DNA of 64,000 bases from Emiliania huxleyi CCMP1516 (GCF_000372725.1 NW_005201058.1:165436-229435); one strand, 5' to 3'; shown: positions 1 to 10,183, counted from the stretch's first letter. Translations and numbers: made by a program. The notes: a model not told the origin generated them from the sequence alone.

Positions 1-1023
1 GCGCCAAGGGGCTTGGGCGCCACGGGCGCAATGCCGCCGGAGGTGGGGACTCCCGGCGACGGCGACTTCTTGCCGTCGGCGGGCGTAGCCTGGTAGCTGA
101 CGCTCTCGCCCAGCCGGCGGACTGCAGCCTCGACGCCGTCCACGTAGCCCGGTCCGGAGCCGCTGCGGGCCGACGCGGGCCCGCTCTTCCCCGCCGCCAT
201 CGGCGTGGGCAGGCCCGGGTAGCAGGTGGTGTCCTGCAAAGCGCGATAGGGGCACACGGGAAGGGAGATTATTACCGGTGGGAGAGCGAGGAGTGCCAGG
301 AGAGAATGCTGCGGCGCGCTCACCGCTGGGTCGGTCGTGTTGGAAACGGTCTTGGCCGGCTTCTCGATCTCCTTGGCAGCCTCCTCGGCGACGGCCTCCT
401 CGGCGACGGGCGCCTCCTTGGCGACTGCCTCCGCGGCGGCGGACACCTCGGCGGCGGCGGACTTGATGGTCGCCTCCTCGGTGGCGGACTCCTCGGCGAC
501 GACGGCCTCCTCGGGGGCGGCCTCCTCGGCAACGGCGGCCTCCTCGGTGGCGGTGGACTTGGTGGTCGCCTCCTCGGCGGCGGACTCCTCGGCGACGACG
601 GCCTCCTCGGAGGCGGCCTCCTCGGCGACGGCCTCCTCCTTCACGACGACGTCGTTGTTGACGCCGCACGCCTGCGTGAGGGAGAAACGTAAATGTAAAT
701 GTTTGGAGACGGGGACACCGCAGGGACAATGCCGATCCTGGCGTGCGCGTGCGCACCTCAGCTCCGAGCGAAGGCGGCAGCGTCAGGCTCGCGCGGCGGC
801 GCTGATACCACTCCTCATAATCCGCACTGGAAGCGAAGTAGCCGCCGACCTTGACGGAAGCCGTTGGCTCGGTCTGAACCTGGGCCCCCTCCGCGAAACA
901 AAAGCTGATTGGCACCTTTGCGAGGCTCCGATGGAACACGTGGGGGTTGTCGAACCAGACGCCCTTTGTTGATCTCACAACCAAGAAAGCCGACTCGCCC
1001 TCGCTCTCATTGAAGTCGACCAT
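1..1023 (-). CDS. Ala/Glu-rich protein of unknown function, 3' end outside window
   Basis: Three exons are read on the minus strand: about 1023-757, 671-324 and 233-1, joined by two GT-AG introns, both phase 0. The first exon encodes a globular-looking stretch (WFDNPHVFHRSLAKVP, then a segment with GGYFASSADYEEWYQRR). The second is low-complexity, made of repeated AEEA / VVAEESA-type units and therefore very acidic. The third is Gly/Ser/Pro rich and still open at the window edge, so the C-terminus is missing. The ATG at 1023 is the first in frame, but an upstream exon is possible because the frame stays open behind it. I do not recognise the family. The plus-strand ORFs here (337-972 and others) are shadows of the Ala-rich repeat. 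Confidence 0.6.
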   Translation of the reverse strand, partial: MVDFNESEGESAFLVVRSTKGVWFDNPHVFHRSLAKVPISFCFAEGAQVQTEPTASVKVGGYFASSADYEEWYQRRRASLTLPPSLGAEVRTRTPGSALSLRCPRLQTFTFTFLPHAGVRRQQRRRREGGGRRRGGRLRGGRRRRGVRRRGGDHQVHRHRGGRRCRGGRPRGGRRRRGVRHRGGDHQVRRRRGVRRRGGSRQGGARRRGGRRRGGCQGDREAGQDRFQHDRPSGERAAAFSPGTPRSPTGNNLPSRVPLSRFAGHHLLPGPAHADGGGEERARVGPQRLRTGLRGRRRGCSPPAGRERQLPGYARRRQEVAVAGSPHLRRHCARGAQAPWR

Positions 1024-2381
1024 GTAGCGCCTCTCTCTGCGCAGACTCGGCACCTGATTGGACGGACAGTGTGTCCGATGAGCGGAGAAATTGAGGATGC
1101 GGCGGCGGCCGCATGGGCAATTCCAGCGCGGAGCCCGGGCGGCGCAGTCCCGGAGCCCTGGCGCGGGCGTGGCGCGGCAGGGCGCGGCGCGGGCGCGGTG
1201 GCGCGCAATCATGCTGGCCGGGGATCGCGCCGCGACAGAGTACAGGGGGAGGGCGGAGGCGCGGCTCGGGCGGTGGCGCGAGCCCCTGCACGCGTCGCGC
1301 GGGCGGGGAGGGAGAGGGAGGGGAGGGAGAGGGAGTGGCGGGGGGCGGGCTCAGCGGCGCGGGCGGCCCTCGCGTTGGGCGGCGGGCGCGGCAGGGCGCT
1401 GCACGGCATATACCGTGGATCTCACTCGATCGGGTCGGCGTGCCGTTTTTGAGCTTGAGCACGCTGTTCACAGCCTTGTTTTCAGAAGAAAATACCTCCT
1501 CTGGCGCTGTGCGCTGGTCTGTCAGAGGTTGAGGTGCGAGCCCTGGAGGCCCTGGGGATTCACAGCATGGCGGCTTCAGCATGTGCAGCGAAAAGCAGGC
1601 GTGCGGCAAGCGGAGCTCCCCACCGGCACGCGTGCGGGAGCGCCCCGAGGCCCCCGACTCCGTCTGCCAGGTTGCGCTCGAAACGCGCAGCGAGGGAGAC
1701 TCTCTCCCTCAGACAGCTGGACTGCGCCTTGGCCCCGAGGACGCGCGTAGACTATTATTAAAGCATGCGGCGACTTGATCCTACCCACGGAACGTCGCCG
1801 CAAAGCATTTTATCTCCTGCGTTCGCATTTGGGCGGCCATCGCAACACTCCCTAGCTCAACTGTCGACCCTAACGGGTCGCCAGCCGACCGATCGTCATT
1901 CAGGCGGCGTCGCAGGACGAGGCAGAGGAGAGCGACGCGACAGAGGAAGAAGCGACAAGAGAGAACGACGAGAGTGGGACGACCGCGAGGAGGCTCTCAC
2001 ACCACAGCACAGGCGCCGTCGAGCTCTCGCAGCCGCGCTGCACAATGCTCCAGCTCAGGAGGGCCCCCTGCTTCTCGCAGCTTTGTGCAGCGCAACGAGC
2101 GGGCAGCGCTGCACCAGGCGGACCCACGGCGTGCTCAGCGAGCCGCGAGGCGGAGGCAGGCCGAGTGAGCGCGAGCCGCATCGGCGCCCATGTCCCGCGC
2201 AGCGGCGAGCGAGCGGCACGGAGGAGTGCAATGTCGCGCATTCTGTACGGTTTTTCCTAAAAAAAAGAAAATTAATTCTTTTTGCGTGCAAGAATTCTTT
2301 ATGCCTTGCCGCGCTGGTGGCCCGCCTCCTGCACCTGATCGAGGAAACACCTGATCGAGGAAACACTGATCGAGGAAACAC
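1024..2381. other. Gene-free interval between divergent genes, with a repeat fragment
   Basis: This separates the minus-strand gene at the left edge from HUS1 on the plus strand and must hold both promoters. Long ORFs exist in several frames, but their composition is GC-skew noise. Positions 1895-1990 match the tail of the repeated ORF at 17.5-17.6 kb (same QDEAE...ATEE...RE... reading). An A/T-rich patch at 2250-2300 is the only clear base-composition dip. Just before the HUS1 start the motif gatcgaggaaacac is repeated three times (2330-2382). Confidence 0.5.
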
Positions 2382-3895
2382 ATGCGGTTCAAGGGCACCA
2401 TCGGCTCGCCCAAGCAGCTCTCCCGTGCGTCGCGCCCGCGCGCCCTGCCACCGAACACATCCTCGCAGGCTGCCACCTCTCTCATCGCTGCCCACGCTCG
2501 CAGAGCTGGTGGCGATGCTGGGCAAGCTCTCCGACACGTGCGTGGTGCACATGACCCCCGACACGATCTCTTTTGGCGTCGCCGCGAGCAGCAACAGCGG
2601 TGTGCACGCCTGCGCCGAGCTCTCCACTCACTCTCTCTTCCTCGACTACCGGATCGAGTCGCGCGCCGAAAACAACCGGATCTCGTTCTTCGTCAAGATC
2701 GACAACCTCAGCCGCGCACTCAAGTCGAGCTCGGCCAACGCAAACTCAAAGTCATTGGTGGGTCCGCCCTCCCCGGACCGCGCGCGCACGCACGCGCCTC
2801 CGCCCGCTCCCCTCTGCCCCCTCGAGTGCCCTATCCGGGGCTGTCGCGCAGGTCAAGCTGACGAAAAAGAGAGGCGGCGCGCCGACGCTGACGTTCGAGA
2901 TCCTGCTGAGCGACTCGGCCGTCCAGGTGCAGCACGACGTGCCGCTCCGGATCGTCCAGGACATCGAGGCGCCCTCCTCCTCACGCCGCCCTCCTCCTCA
3001 CGCTGCCCTCTTCCGACCATCACCCATCCCTCCCCGCATCCCCACCGCACAATTATCACACGCCCCCCCCGTGCCCCCCCCCCCCATCACCACCCCCTCC
3101 GGGCCCGGCAGGAGCTTCACGCCTACAATGAGCCAGTCTACGGGGACAGCGCACCCTCCCTCTCCGTCGTGCTGCCACAGCCAGACATCCGCGGGCTGCG
3201 AAACGTGCTCGAGCGGATGAAGGCGAGATACAGCCGAGATACAGCCGAGATATGGCCGAGATGTAGCCGAGATGTAGCCGAGATGTAGAAACGTGCTCGA
3301 GCGGATGAAGGCGGCCGCACCCTCGCGCCCGCACCCGCGCCAGCCTTCGCCGCCACACTCACCTCCCCCGCCACACTCGCCTCCCCCGCGCCCACGCCGC
3401 CGCCGCCCACGCCGCCGCCCACGCCGCCCCACTCCGCCCCACGCCGCCCCACGCCGCCGCCCACGCCGCCGCCCACGCCGCCGCCCACGCCGCCGCCGTC
3501 GCTCGACCGCCTTCCGACCCCCCCCCCCCCCCCTATCCCCCTAACACTCTTTTCACACAACCGGAACACCCGCTCTGTAGGTGGATGTGGCCGGGACGGC
3601 GGAGGCGCCAACCTCCCCCGGCGGCGGGGACGCGGCGACCGCCTCGCAGCGGCAGCGGCAGCGGCAGCCCCTTGCGGTGGGCGGCGACGGCGCCGAGGAG
3701 GTGGCGGAGGCGCGCGTCGAGATCAAGAAGCTGTACAAGTGCTTGCAGTCGGTGGTGGTGTCGGACATCAAGCTGCACGGCGGCATCGTCGCCATCCTGC
3801 CCGACCAGGCCCTCGTGCTCAAGGTCTTCCTGCCGTCCACCGTCGAGAACCACGACTCGCACGTCGTCTTCTACTGCCCGGTGATCCTGTCTTGA
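2382..3895 (+). CDS. HUS1: HUS1 checkpoint clamp protein
   Basis: This is a subunit of the 9-1-1 (RAD9-RAD1-HUS1) DNA-damage checkpoint clamp, a PCNA-like ring loaded at damaged DNA in the nucleus. Five exons: 2382-2424, 2504-2757, 2852-2968, 3112-3222 and 3581-3895. They give 279 aa, close to the usual HUS1 length of about 280. Family landmarks are MRFKGTI at the start, AENNRISFFVKIDNLSRALK, then HDVPLRIV, and near the C-terminus VEIKKLYKCLQSV. Introns 1 and 2 are GT-AG; introns 3 and 4 read best as GC-AG (GAG|GCGCCC and AAG|GCGAGA). Intron 4 carries a GAGATACAGCC-type minisatellite and a second copy of the exon 4 tail. The family call is firm; the last two donors are inferred. Confidence 0.88.
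3223..3580 (+). repeat. Minisatellite plus duplicated exon tail and CCG-rich array inside HUS1 intron 4
   Basis: About six imperfect copies of gagat(a/g)(c/t)agcc lie at 3224-3290. A second copy of the last 23 bases of exon 4 follows at 3288-3310. Next comes a long ccg/cca-rich simple array (3340-3530) ending in a C-run. The stretch is non-coding in the HUS1 model. Confidence 0.75.
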
Positions 3896-4697
3896 AGCCT
3901 CCTCGAGCCGCTGAGCCGAGCGCATGTGCTGTCTCCACTGCTGCACTTTCTTGTGGCGACGTCTCGGCCCTGTTTGGGTTTGTCATGTGCCCGAAGTATA
4001 TCTTCGGAAAATGTGTGCCGTCCCTCTTTTTGTCGCTGTGTGCCGTCCCTCGCTTTGTCGCTGTGTGTGCGCGTGCCTCGCGCATATACCAGGCCACACG
4101 TGGCGTTTGCGTACTACGTTCTCGATCGCGTTTGCGTACTACGTTCTCGATCGCTCTGGATCTCATAAAATGTGCTGCGGGAAATAAAAGATAAAACACT
4201 CGGCTCATACATGATACAGGTGCTCAATGGTACTTCCCGCAATTTCAAACAATTCGTTTATAGAATAAACACGACAAGTCCTACGGTGGCGTGCTCTCAG
4301 TCTCACAAGTTTCCGTGTGTGGCGCACGCGCAATAAAACCACCCCGGGGCCAACCCTCTTCGGTTTCGTCGGCTCCAAGTGCACTAGGAACCCACGAAAC
4401 CCGAAAAGAAAACGTGTACCGCCCTTGGAGTGTCTCTTGGAGTGTTGCTGTGGAGCGTCCGGTTTCAACACGCGCTCGCGCGCTCGCGTCTGCTGGCGCC
4501 CAGAGAACGTGTTGCACCTCCTGCTCTGGACGGAGTCCTGCTCTCACGCCTCGGTTCGACTTCACCTGGACGGAGTCCTGCTCTCAGAGTCCACACGCCT
4601 CGGTTGACGTTCGAGTCCAAGCTGCGTGTCCCTCTTCTCCCTTCTCCGTCGAATGGGGAAAAGCCGTCGGAGCTGAGCTGAGGGTGACCGTGCCGTC
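3896..4697. other. Intergenic region between HUS1 and the U-box/Sel1 gene
   Basis: These are convergent 3' ends, so no promoter is expected. aataaa-like signals occur near 4186 and 4330. A duplicated motif (tggacggagtcctgctctca) occurs at about 4528 and 4567 and again at 9352, marking a small dispersed repeat. The clause cgtttgcgtactacgttctc is tandemly duplicated at 4104-4155. No convincing gene is seen. Confidence 0.5.
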
Positions 4698-5543
4698 TCA
4701 TTGCATCGTGCCCAGGAGGTCCGACGCCCACTCCCTGACACAGGGGCCCTCCGAGTTCGCGGCCCGGTCCAGCCAAAGCCGAGCCTGGCTGGCGTCCCGC
4801 GAGAGCCCGAGCCAGCCCGACAAGAAGGAGCGACCTAGCTCGTAGGCGGCGTACCCATGCCCAGCTCCCGCAGCTGCGGCCAGTAGCGCGACCCCGTTCG
4901 CCTGGTTCTTGCAAACGCCCTTGCCGTGACAGAGGGCGAAACCCGCCTTCTGCAGCCCCCTCGCGTTGCCCAGATCGGCCGCAATTTTGGCGTAGTGGAA
5001 GGCCTCCTCCGGCTGGTGCTTGAGGAAGTAGTAGTGAAAGTGAAGGCTCAGCATCGCCTCGGGGTCGCCCGTTTCGGCTAGACGCCGAAGGTGGACCAAC
5101 TTCTCGCTCTCTTCGAGCCTCCGCCGCCACCGCTTGGCCTTGTCGCCGTCGATGTGAGCCGCAAGCTTCTCGATTGCGTTCCTGACCTGAGCGTGCGTGC
5201 GGCAGATCGTTGTGGTGTGTAGTGATGGGCGTGCGTGTTGTATGCGTTATCAGTCTTAGCGAGCAATATGGCGATTGTGGTCCCGGACCTGCGTGGCCTC
5301 GAGTAGCGTTGGCGACATCGGCATATTCGTGATAGGTGAGCGCAGCGCTGCTCCCTGAGTCGCCATGTGCCGCTCAATTGCGGAGCGCTCGTATATGTGG
5401 CCATCGGCAGCGGTGACTGGATCGAGAGGAAGCTCAAGGGTGATTGGGCAGAGGAACTCGGAGGCGGCCTCGTCCGCAAGTGTTGCGGCCCTTTGCCGTT
5501 TGCTCTCGGCGTCGGTGGCGCCGGACTTGCGTTTGGAGGGCAT
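4698..5543 (-). CDS. U-box domain protein with Sel1-like repeats
   Basis: Predicted E3 ubiquitin ligase-type protein of about 247 aa. Exon 1 (5543-5289) starts MPSKRKSG and has a basic, NLS-like N-terminus. A U-box follows (FLCPITLELPLDPVTAADGH...YERSAIERHM). Exon 2 (5186-4698) begins VRNAIEKLAAHIDGDKAKRW and runs into Sel1-type helical repeats (AMLSLHFHYYFLKH, GNARGLQKAGFALCHGKGV, GHGYAAYELG). The 102-bp intron is GT-AG with a weak donor (CAG|GTCCGG). The splice restores the usual U-box end, in which a loop is followed by an amphipathic helix. U-boxes recruit E2 enzymes, and Sel1 repeats are protein-interaction scaffolds; the substrate is unknown. Confidence 0.78.
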
Positions 5544-5879
5544 GCACCTAGATAGAGCCGGGCTCTCGGGGGGACGTTCGACTTTCGGGCGGAGTTGACC
5601 GAGCTCTCCCTGGATCCGTGGATTTCTTTTTTAAAGCATGTTTCAACAAAAAATCGCGGCGGCGGCAATCACGAGAGTCAATGCGATTGCTCCTACCCGG
5701 CCCTCAGGGCCGACTCCTTACCCCTGACGCCCCCACCAAGCTCCCGCTCTCCCGCCACCAGGACCAGCGACAACTCGACGAACGAGCGGGTACGCCTTGA
5801 GCGAGCCCGCGCCATCTCCTCGCATGCATGCTCCCAACGAAACTCGCCGCCATCGAGGGGGGGGGGGGGGGGGCAAGCA
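5544..5879. other. Short intergenic stretch with a G-run
   Basis: Upstream region of the U-box/Sel1 gene and 3' flank of the next minus-strand gene. A G homopolymer lies at about 5858-5874. No ORF with coding character is seen. Confidence 0.5.
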
Positions 5880-6738
5880 CTAGATGCTCACGCTGGTCTC
5901 CAGGTACTGCGGGTCAAAGCACCACAGACCGAAGTTGCCCGGGAACGTGCTCCCCCCTTCCTTATACCTCTCCGCAGCCTTCTTGTTGGCGGAATCGCAG
6001 GCGAGTGAAAAAGTGCGCAACTCGGCCTGAAATGTTTCGAAGATGGCATCGAGCTGCTCCCGCTCAGGCAGGGGCAAGCCAAAGCTGGTGGGGTCCTCGT
6101 CCGTTCGAGCGAGGAAGATCTTTGACCTGCGGCGTCGGGGCGGAGAGCGGAGTGGCCGATAGGCGGGATGTGGAAAGGGGTCGGCGTTGATCGAGCGGCC
6201 GTGCGACCAGTTCTGCTCCGGCGTCTTGACCATGAGCTCTGGCATCGGCGTCGAAGTGAGCGCCATGATGAGGCCCTGTCGAGGGCGGGGACGTGGGCTC
6301 ATGGATGCGTCTGCGACAGTTGTAAGGTCAAGCGCGTGGTGTGAAAAACATGCGCCTGCAAGAGGGCGACCTCCTTGGGTGCGGCGATCACGCCCTCGTC
6401 CCGCACAGACTTTGCCCAAGACCAGGACGTGAAGGAGGCGTCTTGGGCGTGCGGGCCGATTTTGCCAACCTATGCGACGGCACCATCCCGGTGCGGGGAG
6501 GAGAAGCGCTGGGGGTGGCGGCGACTGGAGCAGGGCTGCTGGAGGAGCCGCGAACCTGCTCGTGGCCAGCGGAGACGGTATCGATGCAATTCGCGATTGC
6601 GTCGATGACGACCTCGTACTGCTCCGTCTTGCCCAAAGCTTCCCACGCCAAGGTGACGCGCTCCGCTCGTTCGTTATTTTTTTCGTATGGATCAAACGCA
6701 CAAGGCGCGGACGCATGTTTAGAAGAGAAATATTTCAC
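5880..6738 (-). CDS. Unknown protein, at least three exons, 5' end uncertain
   Basis: Three stretches of coding quality join cleanly. The first encodes RVTLAWEALGKTEQYEVVID... and ends at HEQ with a GT donor (about 6738-6552). The second encodes GPHAQDASFTSWSWAKSVRD..., about 6470-6360, ending CAG|GC. The third encodes GLIMALTSTPMPELMVKTPEQ... to FDPQYLETSVSI (about 6274-5880). No family is recognised. No in-frame ATG precedes the first stretch: the frame opens right behind the stop codon of the DUF2828 gene (TGA at 6742-6744). Either a 5' exon is missed or the two genes are linked by splicing. A further short intron around 6130 (CGCAG|GTCAAAG) is possible. Confidence 0.5.
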
Positions 6739-6741
6739 AAC

Positions 6742-8676
6742 TCACACCACCTCAAAGGCCTCCGCCATCGGCGCGTCCGCCACCACGACTGCGTCGTCCT
6801 TCTCAAACGAGTACCCCGCGAGCGGCCCCTCCTCCACGCCCGCCAGCGCCAGCCGCACCGCGTCAAAGGCGGGGTCGTCGAGGGCGGCGCGCACCGTCTC
6901 CTCCGGCGTCGGCCCCTCGCGCACCACCTTGACCGTGCCGTCGGGCAGCCGGACCTGCTTCTCGTCGCCCACCAGGTCCTTGCCCGCCAGGACCAGCTTG
7001 AGGAGCGACGGCGAGAAGCCGGAGAGCATCTGCGTGTTGGGCGCGTCAGCCTGCACTGGGAAGCCCGCCGTGTTCCCGCGCAGGTTCCAATAGATGATGC
7101 GAGGCGCGGCGTACGGCTCGCCGCACACCGAACGCCCAATCTCGGCGAAGCGCCGCGTTAGCCGCTCGTGGTGGGTCTCCCACGACGCGACGCGCCCGCC
7201 GCCGTAGCGGCCGTACATGCAGTGCGCGCCCCGCGCCTCGTTGAACTGCATGTCGGAAAAGACAATCAGGTCGGGCACCTCGTCCGGCTTGAGCCGGGCG
7301 CGCTCCGCGCAGCCCAGGATCAGCTCGCACGCCGCCTCAAAGTCGGTCGACCCGCCCCAGCCGGCACCCTGCAGCGCCCGCACCTTGGACGCCACCTTGC
7401 CTGCGCCGTCGAGGTGCACCCACTGCGGGCTCGACTCGAAGGTGATGGCGCGGTTGCGGAAGGCAGGGTGGGACAGCTCGGCCACAACCAGGCCGAGGCC
7501 GATGGCCGCCTCCATTGGCGTCCCCACCATCGACCCAGACACGTCGATCAGCGGCACCAGCTTGCCGAGGTCGACCGGCTTTGGCAGCGCCGCCCGCAGC
7601 GCCGCCACCGCCTCGAGCGGCGCACCCTCCCCCGCCGCCTCGGCGACCGCCGCCTCGCGCGCCTCAGCCGCCGCCGCCATCGCCTCCTTGACGCCCTCGC
7701 GCATCGCCTCCCACTGCGCGTGCATCAGGTCCGCCTCGAGGGTCGACAGCTCCGTACGGCCGCCGCGCATGCACTTCTGCGCGATCTCGTGCGGATACAG
7801 CTGCTTGCCCTTCGCGGCCTTGGCGCCCTTCTCGAGGAGGGCCTTGCGCAGGTTGTGCCGCGCCGTCACGCGCTGCTCGTCCTCGGGGTGGCGGTTGCCC
7901 GTCTCCTCCTGCGCCGGCCCCAGCTTGCCCTTGAGCGCCTCGTTGAGGAAGGCCTTGCGCGACCGCTGCAGGCAGAGGGACGAGACCCGCGCGAACTCAA
8001 TCTCCGCCCAGCGGTTGGCCGCCATCAGCACCTCGGTGGTGAGGAGGGCGCGGTTGAGGGAGGCGACGAGCTTGCGGTACTTGCGCGCCGACGCCGCCTC
8101 GTTCTTGTTCCCGAACAGGGAAATGGAGAGCCGCTTGGCGAGGCCGTCAAAGGCGGAGCCCTCGCGGGGCGCGTACTTGCCCGCCAGGGTGAGGTTCGGG
8201 GTGCGCGCCTCCTTCTCGGCCGCCTCGAGCTCGGCCGCGTCCTTGAGCAGCTGGTCGGCGAGGAGCGACAGCGCCTTGTCCTTGACCGCCGCGTCGATCC
8301 CAGCGACGGCCTGCATGAGCAGGTAGTCCTTCCAGTAGCCAAAGTGCGGCACGAGGTGGAGCGTCGCCGTCGAAGCCTCGACGGGGAGGGCGGCGAGCAT
8401 CTTGTAGAAGAGGTCCTTCTCGCCCTTGCCCATACCGCGTGTTGCACGGGTCTGGAAGGCGAGCACCGTCAGGTCGGCGAGCGAGGCGGGCTCGGCGGGC
8501 ACGGCGGCGGTCAGCGAGGCGAGAGAGTCGTCGGGCAGCGAGCGGACGAGCTTGAAGAAGAGGGCGACGAGCGGGGAGCCAGCGTCGGAGTGCTCGAGCG
8601 CGCCGTTCTCGCCGGGTGTCTTGGAGTCCATCATCGCAACGAAGGCGGAGGAGGAGGAGCAGGGCGTAGTCGGCAT
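6742..8676 (-). CDS. DUF2828 / vWA-domain protein (TROVE-like)
   Basis: Single-exon protein of about 644 aa, starting at MPTTPCSS; the open frame extends 30 codons further upstream. The N-terminal half matches the DUF2828 pattern (RGMGKGEKDLFYKMLAAL, then HFGYWKDYLL, then KYAPREGSAFD). The C-terminal half is a von Willebrand A-like domain with an intact MIDAS motif (DVSGSMVGTPM) and a later conserved DLIVFSDMQF. In related TROVE/Ro60 proteins this architecture binds RNA; for DUF2828 itself the biochemical role is not established. It is intronless, unlike most neighbours. The plus-strand ORFs of 530 and 369 aa across this span are shadows. Confidence 0.85.
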   Translation of the reverse strand: MPTTPCSSSSAFVAMMDSKTPGENGALEHSDAGSPLVALFFKLVRSLPDDSLASLTAAVPAEPASLADLTVLAFQTRATRGMGKGEKDLFYKMLAALPVEASTATLHLVPHFGYWKDYLLMQAVAGIDAAVKDKALSLLADQLLKDAAELEAAEKEARTPNLTLAGKYAPREGSAFDGLAKRLSISLFGNKNEAASARKYRKLVASLNRALLTTEVLMAANRWAEIEFARVSSLCLQRSRKAFLNEALKGKLGPAQEETGNRHPEDEQRVTARHNLRKALLEKGAKAAKGKQLYPHEIAQKCMRGGRTELSTLEADLMHAQWEAMREGVKEAMAAAAEAREAAVAEAAGEGAPLEAVAALRAALPKPVDLGKLVPLIDVSGSMVGTPMEAAIGLGLVVAELSHPAFRNRAITFESSPQWVHLDGAGKVASKVRALQGAGWGGSTDFEAACELILGCAERARLKPDEVPDLIVFSDMQFNEARGAHCMYGRYGGGRVASWETHHERLTRRFAEIGRSVCGEPYAAPRIIYWNLRGNTAGFPVQADAPNTQMLSGFSPSLLKLVLAGKDLVGDEKQVRLPDGTVKVVREGPTPEETVRAALDDPAFDAVRLALAGVEEGPLAGYSFEKDDAVVVADAPMAEAFEVV

Positions 8677-8931
8677 CGTGTGAGATATGGCGGAGGGGAG
8701 TGGCACACGTCCTCCGGTGTGCGTCGTGGTCGTGTCCGGCCCTGGATGTGCGGTTACTGACTGCACTCCAAGTGCTCCAAGTCCGGAACGGAAGTCTCAT
8801 ACTCGGAGTGACTGGACTCGGACAGCCGATGGGGCCGCCACAAGTGTACGGGGCACGGTCCGCGAGGGCTGGATATAAGTCGTGTGCGAGGGAGAGGGTC
8901 AGGATGGTCACAGCAAACAAAAAATCACGGG

Positions 8932-9003
8932 TCCTGGTTGGTGTAGTTGGTAACATTTCCGCCTGTCACGCGGACGCCCGGGGTTCGATTCCCCGACTAG
9001 GAG
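8932..9003 (+). tRNA. tRNA-Asp (GTC)
   Basis: Complete 72-nt cloverleaf. The acceptor stem TCCTGGT pairs with ACTAGGA, followed by discriminator G. The anticodon loop CTGTCAC carries GTC. The T-arm (CCCGG + GTTCGATT-type loop) is canonical. A run of seven T at 9004-9010 is a good RNA polymerase III terminator. Confidence 0.93.
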
Positions 9004-9048
9004 TTTTTTTGTTGTTTTAAGTTGAAAAAACTCAAAATGAGAAAACCA

Positions 9049-9094
9049 CGACACCGGCAGGATTCGAACCTGCGCGGGCAAAGCCCAATAGATA
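9049..9094 (-). pseudogene. tRNA-Ser 3'-half remnant
   Basis: On the minus strand a long variable arm of serine type (TTGGGCTTTGCCCG), a perfect T-arm (GCAGGTTCGAATCCTGC) and an acceptor half CGGTGTCG are seen. A matching 5' acceptor strand and D-arm are not found upstream; that position is taken by the 3' end of the adjacent tRNA-like gene. It is best read as a truncated tRNA-Ser. Confidence 0.5.
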
Positions 9095-9109
9095 CACTTG
9101 GACAACTCA

Positions 9110-9195
9110 GGGGAGCCGAGGAGTCGAACCTCGATCGCGGGAGCCACATTCCCGAATCATGACCTCGAATCATGACCACCTTAGACCAACCCCCC
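9110..9195 (-). tRNA. tRNA-His (GTG)-like gene with a 13-nt internal duplication
   Basis: The acceptor strands GGGGGGT and GCTCCCC pair with one G-U. The T-arm CGAGGTTCGACTCCTCG is canonical, and the stem CGGGA/TCCCG closes a loop ATGTGGC with anticodon GTG. The length is 86 nt instead of about 73 because a block (GAATCATGACC on the plus strand) is present twice between D-arm and anticodon stem. Either it is a pseudogene or the extra block is spliced or tolerated. The identity also resembles the local tRNA-Pro in its D-arm, so an anticodon shift from Pro is possible. Confidence 0.5.
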
Positions 9196-10183
9196 AATGC
9201 AAAACAGGATGGTAGTCGGAGGGGTCCCGTACCATGCGGAATCGACCCTATCCGGTGCTCAAGTGCTCAAGTCGGGAGACTAACTAACAAGCTGCTTTTG
9301 CAAGCGCGTTTTTTTGCTTGGGGCGGGCCTGACTGATGACGGGGTAGCCTGGACGGAGTCCTGCTCTCAGAGTCCACACGCCTCCCTCGGTTGACGTGCC
9401 GGATGAAGCCCGCTCGGACGGAATAAATATTTTTTGAGTTTCGGCGTGACTTCATCAGCGAGGCTCTCAGCCAGCCTTGGCTGCCTGCCTCTGCATCAGT
9501 GGTTTAGATGGCGTCCAGGACCTTCAGGACCTGCCTGCGCCGCCTCTCGGCGCCGGTCTACTGGGCTGGGTCGGAGTCGCACAGCTACGCGGCTCTGGGA
9601 AAGCCGCTGGCTCGCGCCGGTCCAGCATCGTTCACTCCACCGAGTTCAACGGCAAGGCGTTTCATGGAGGCTGGGCCATGTGGAGCCGAGTCGCACAGCA
9701 CCGCAGCGCACCGCGCGGGAAGCATGACGTCGAGGCTGCCGCATCTCGTGAGCACCGTGCCAAGAAAGACGCTTATTTCGCTCCGGCCCGCGCGCAAGAT
9801 GGGGCGGTTCTGGGCGGGCTCCGAGTCCCACTCATCCACCACTTTGCCGCGGGCGCTCTGAAACCCGCGCGCTCGTCTCTCGTTTTCACAGTGATCAGTG
9901 TGACAAGCACACGCGTCAGCGTGTGGGTGCGCCCTCTCGCGACTCCGCGCTGCTGCTGGGGTTGCGCTGGTGTGCGTGTGGGCAGTGGGGGGACCGCGGT
10001 GTTGCTGTTGGAGGAGCGCTCTCCACAGCAGAGCTTGCCGTGGGAAGATCCTCTAGCTTCTCTCTCAGAAAACTGAAAAGAAAGGAACATCAGACACCCG
10101 GGGACCGACAGAGGGATGGGAGAACGGCGAACCGCCACCACACACAGGGGCATGCGACCACGGGGGTTGCTCGCACGGCTTTC
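9196..10183. other. Interval with repeat fragments and only weak ORFs
   Basis: A repeat at 9205-9280 (ggtcccgtaccatgcggaatcgacc...gctcaagtgctcaag) recurs at 38.05 kb (inverted) and 51.06 kb. A second (cctggacggagtcctgctctca) matches 4.53-4.59 kb. Plus-strand ORFs of 117 aa (9508-9861) and 199 aa (9477-10076) overlap in different frames and share no family features, so neither is called. At 10100-10155 an inverted copy of the gtgtggtggcgg element (see 17752) appears. Confidence 0.4.

Noticed and set aside
306..972. Leu/Gly-rich and Ala/Ser-rich plus-strand ORFs
   Set aside because: Shadows of the acidic Ala/Glu repeat coded on the minus strand.
3293..3544. Pro/Arg-rich ORF
   Set aside because: Lies in HUS1 intron 4; it is a simple ccg/cca array.
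7168..8760. 530-aa and 369-aa plus-strand ORFs
   Set aside because: They are antisense to the DUF2828/vWA gene, which has recognisable motifs; the plus frames are GC-driven shadows.
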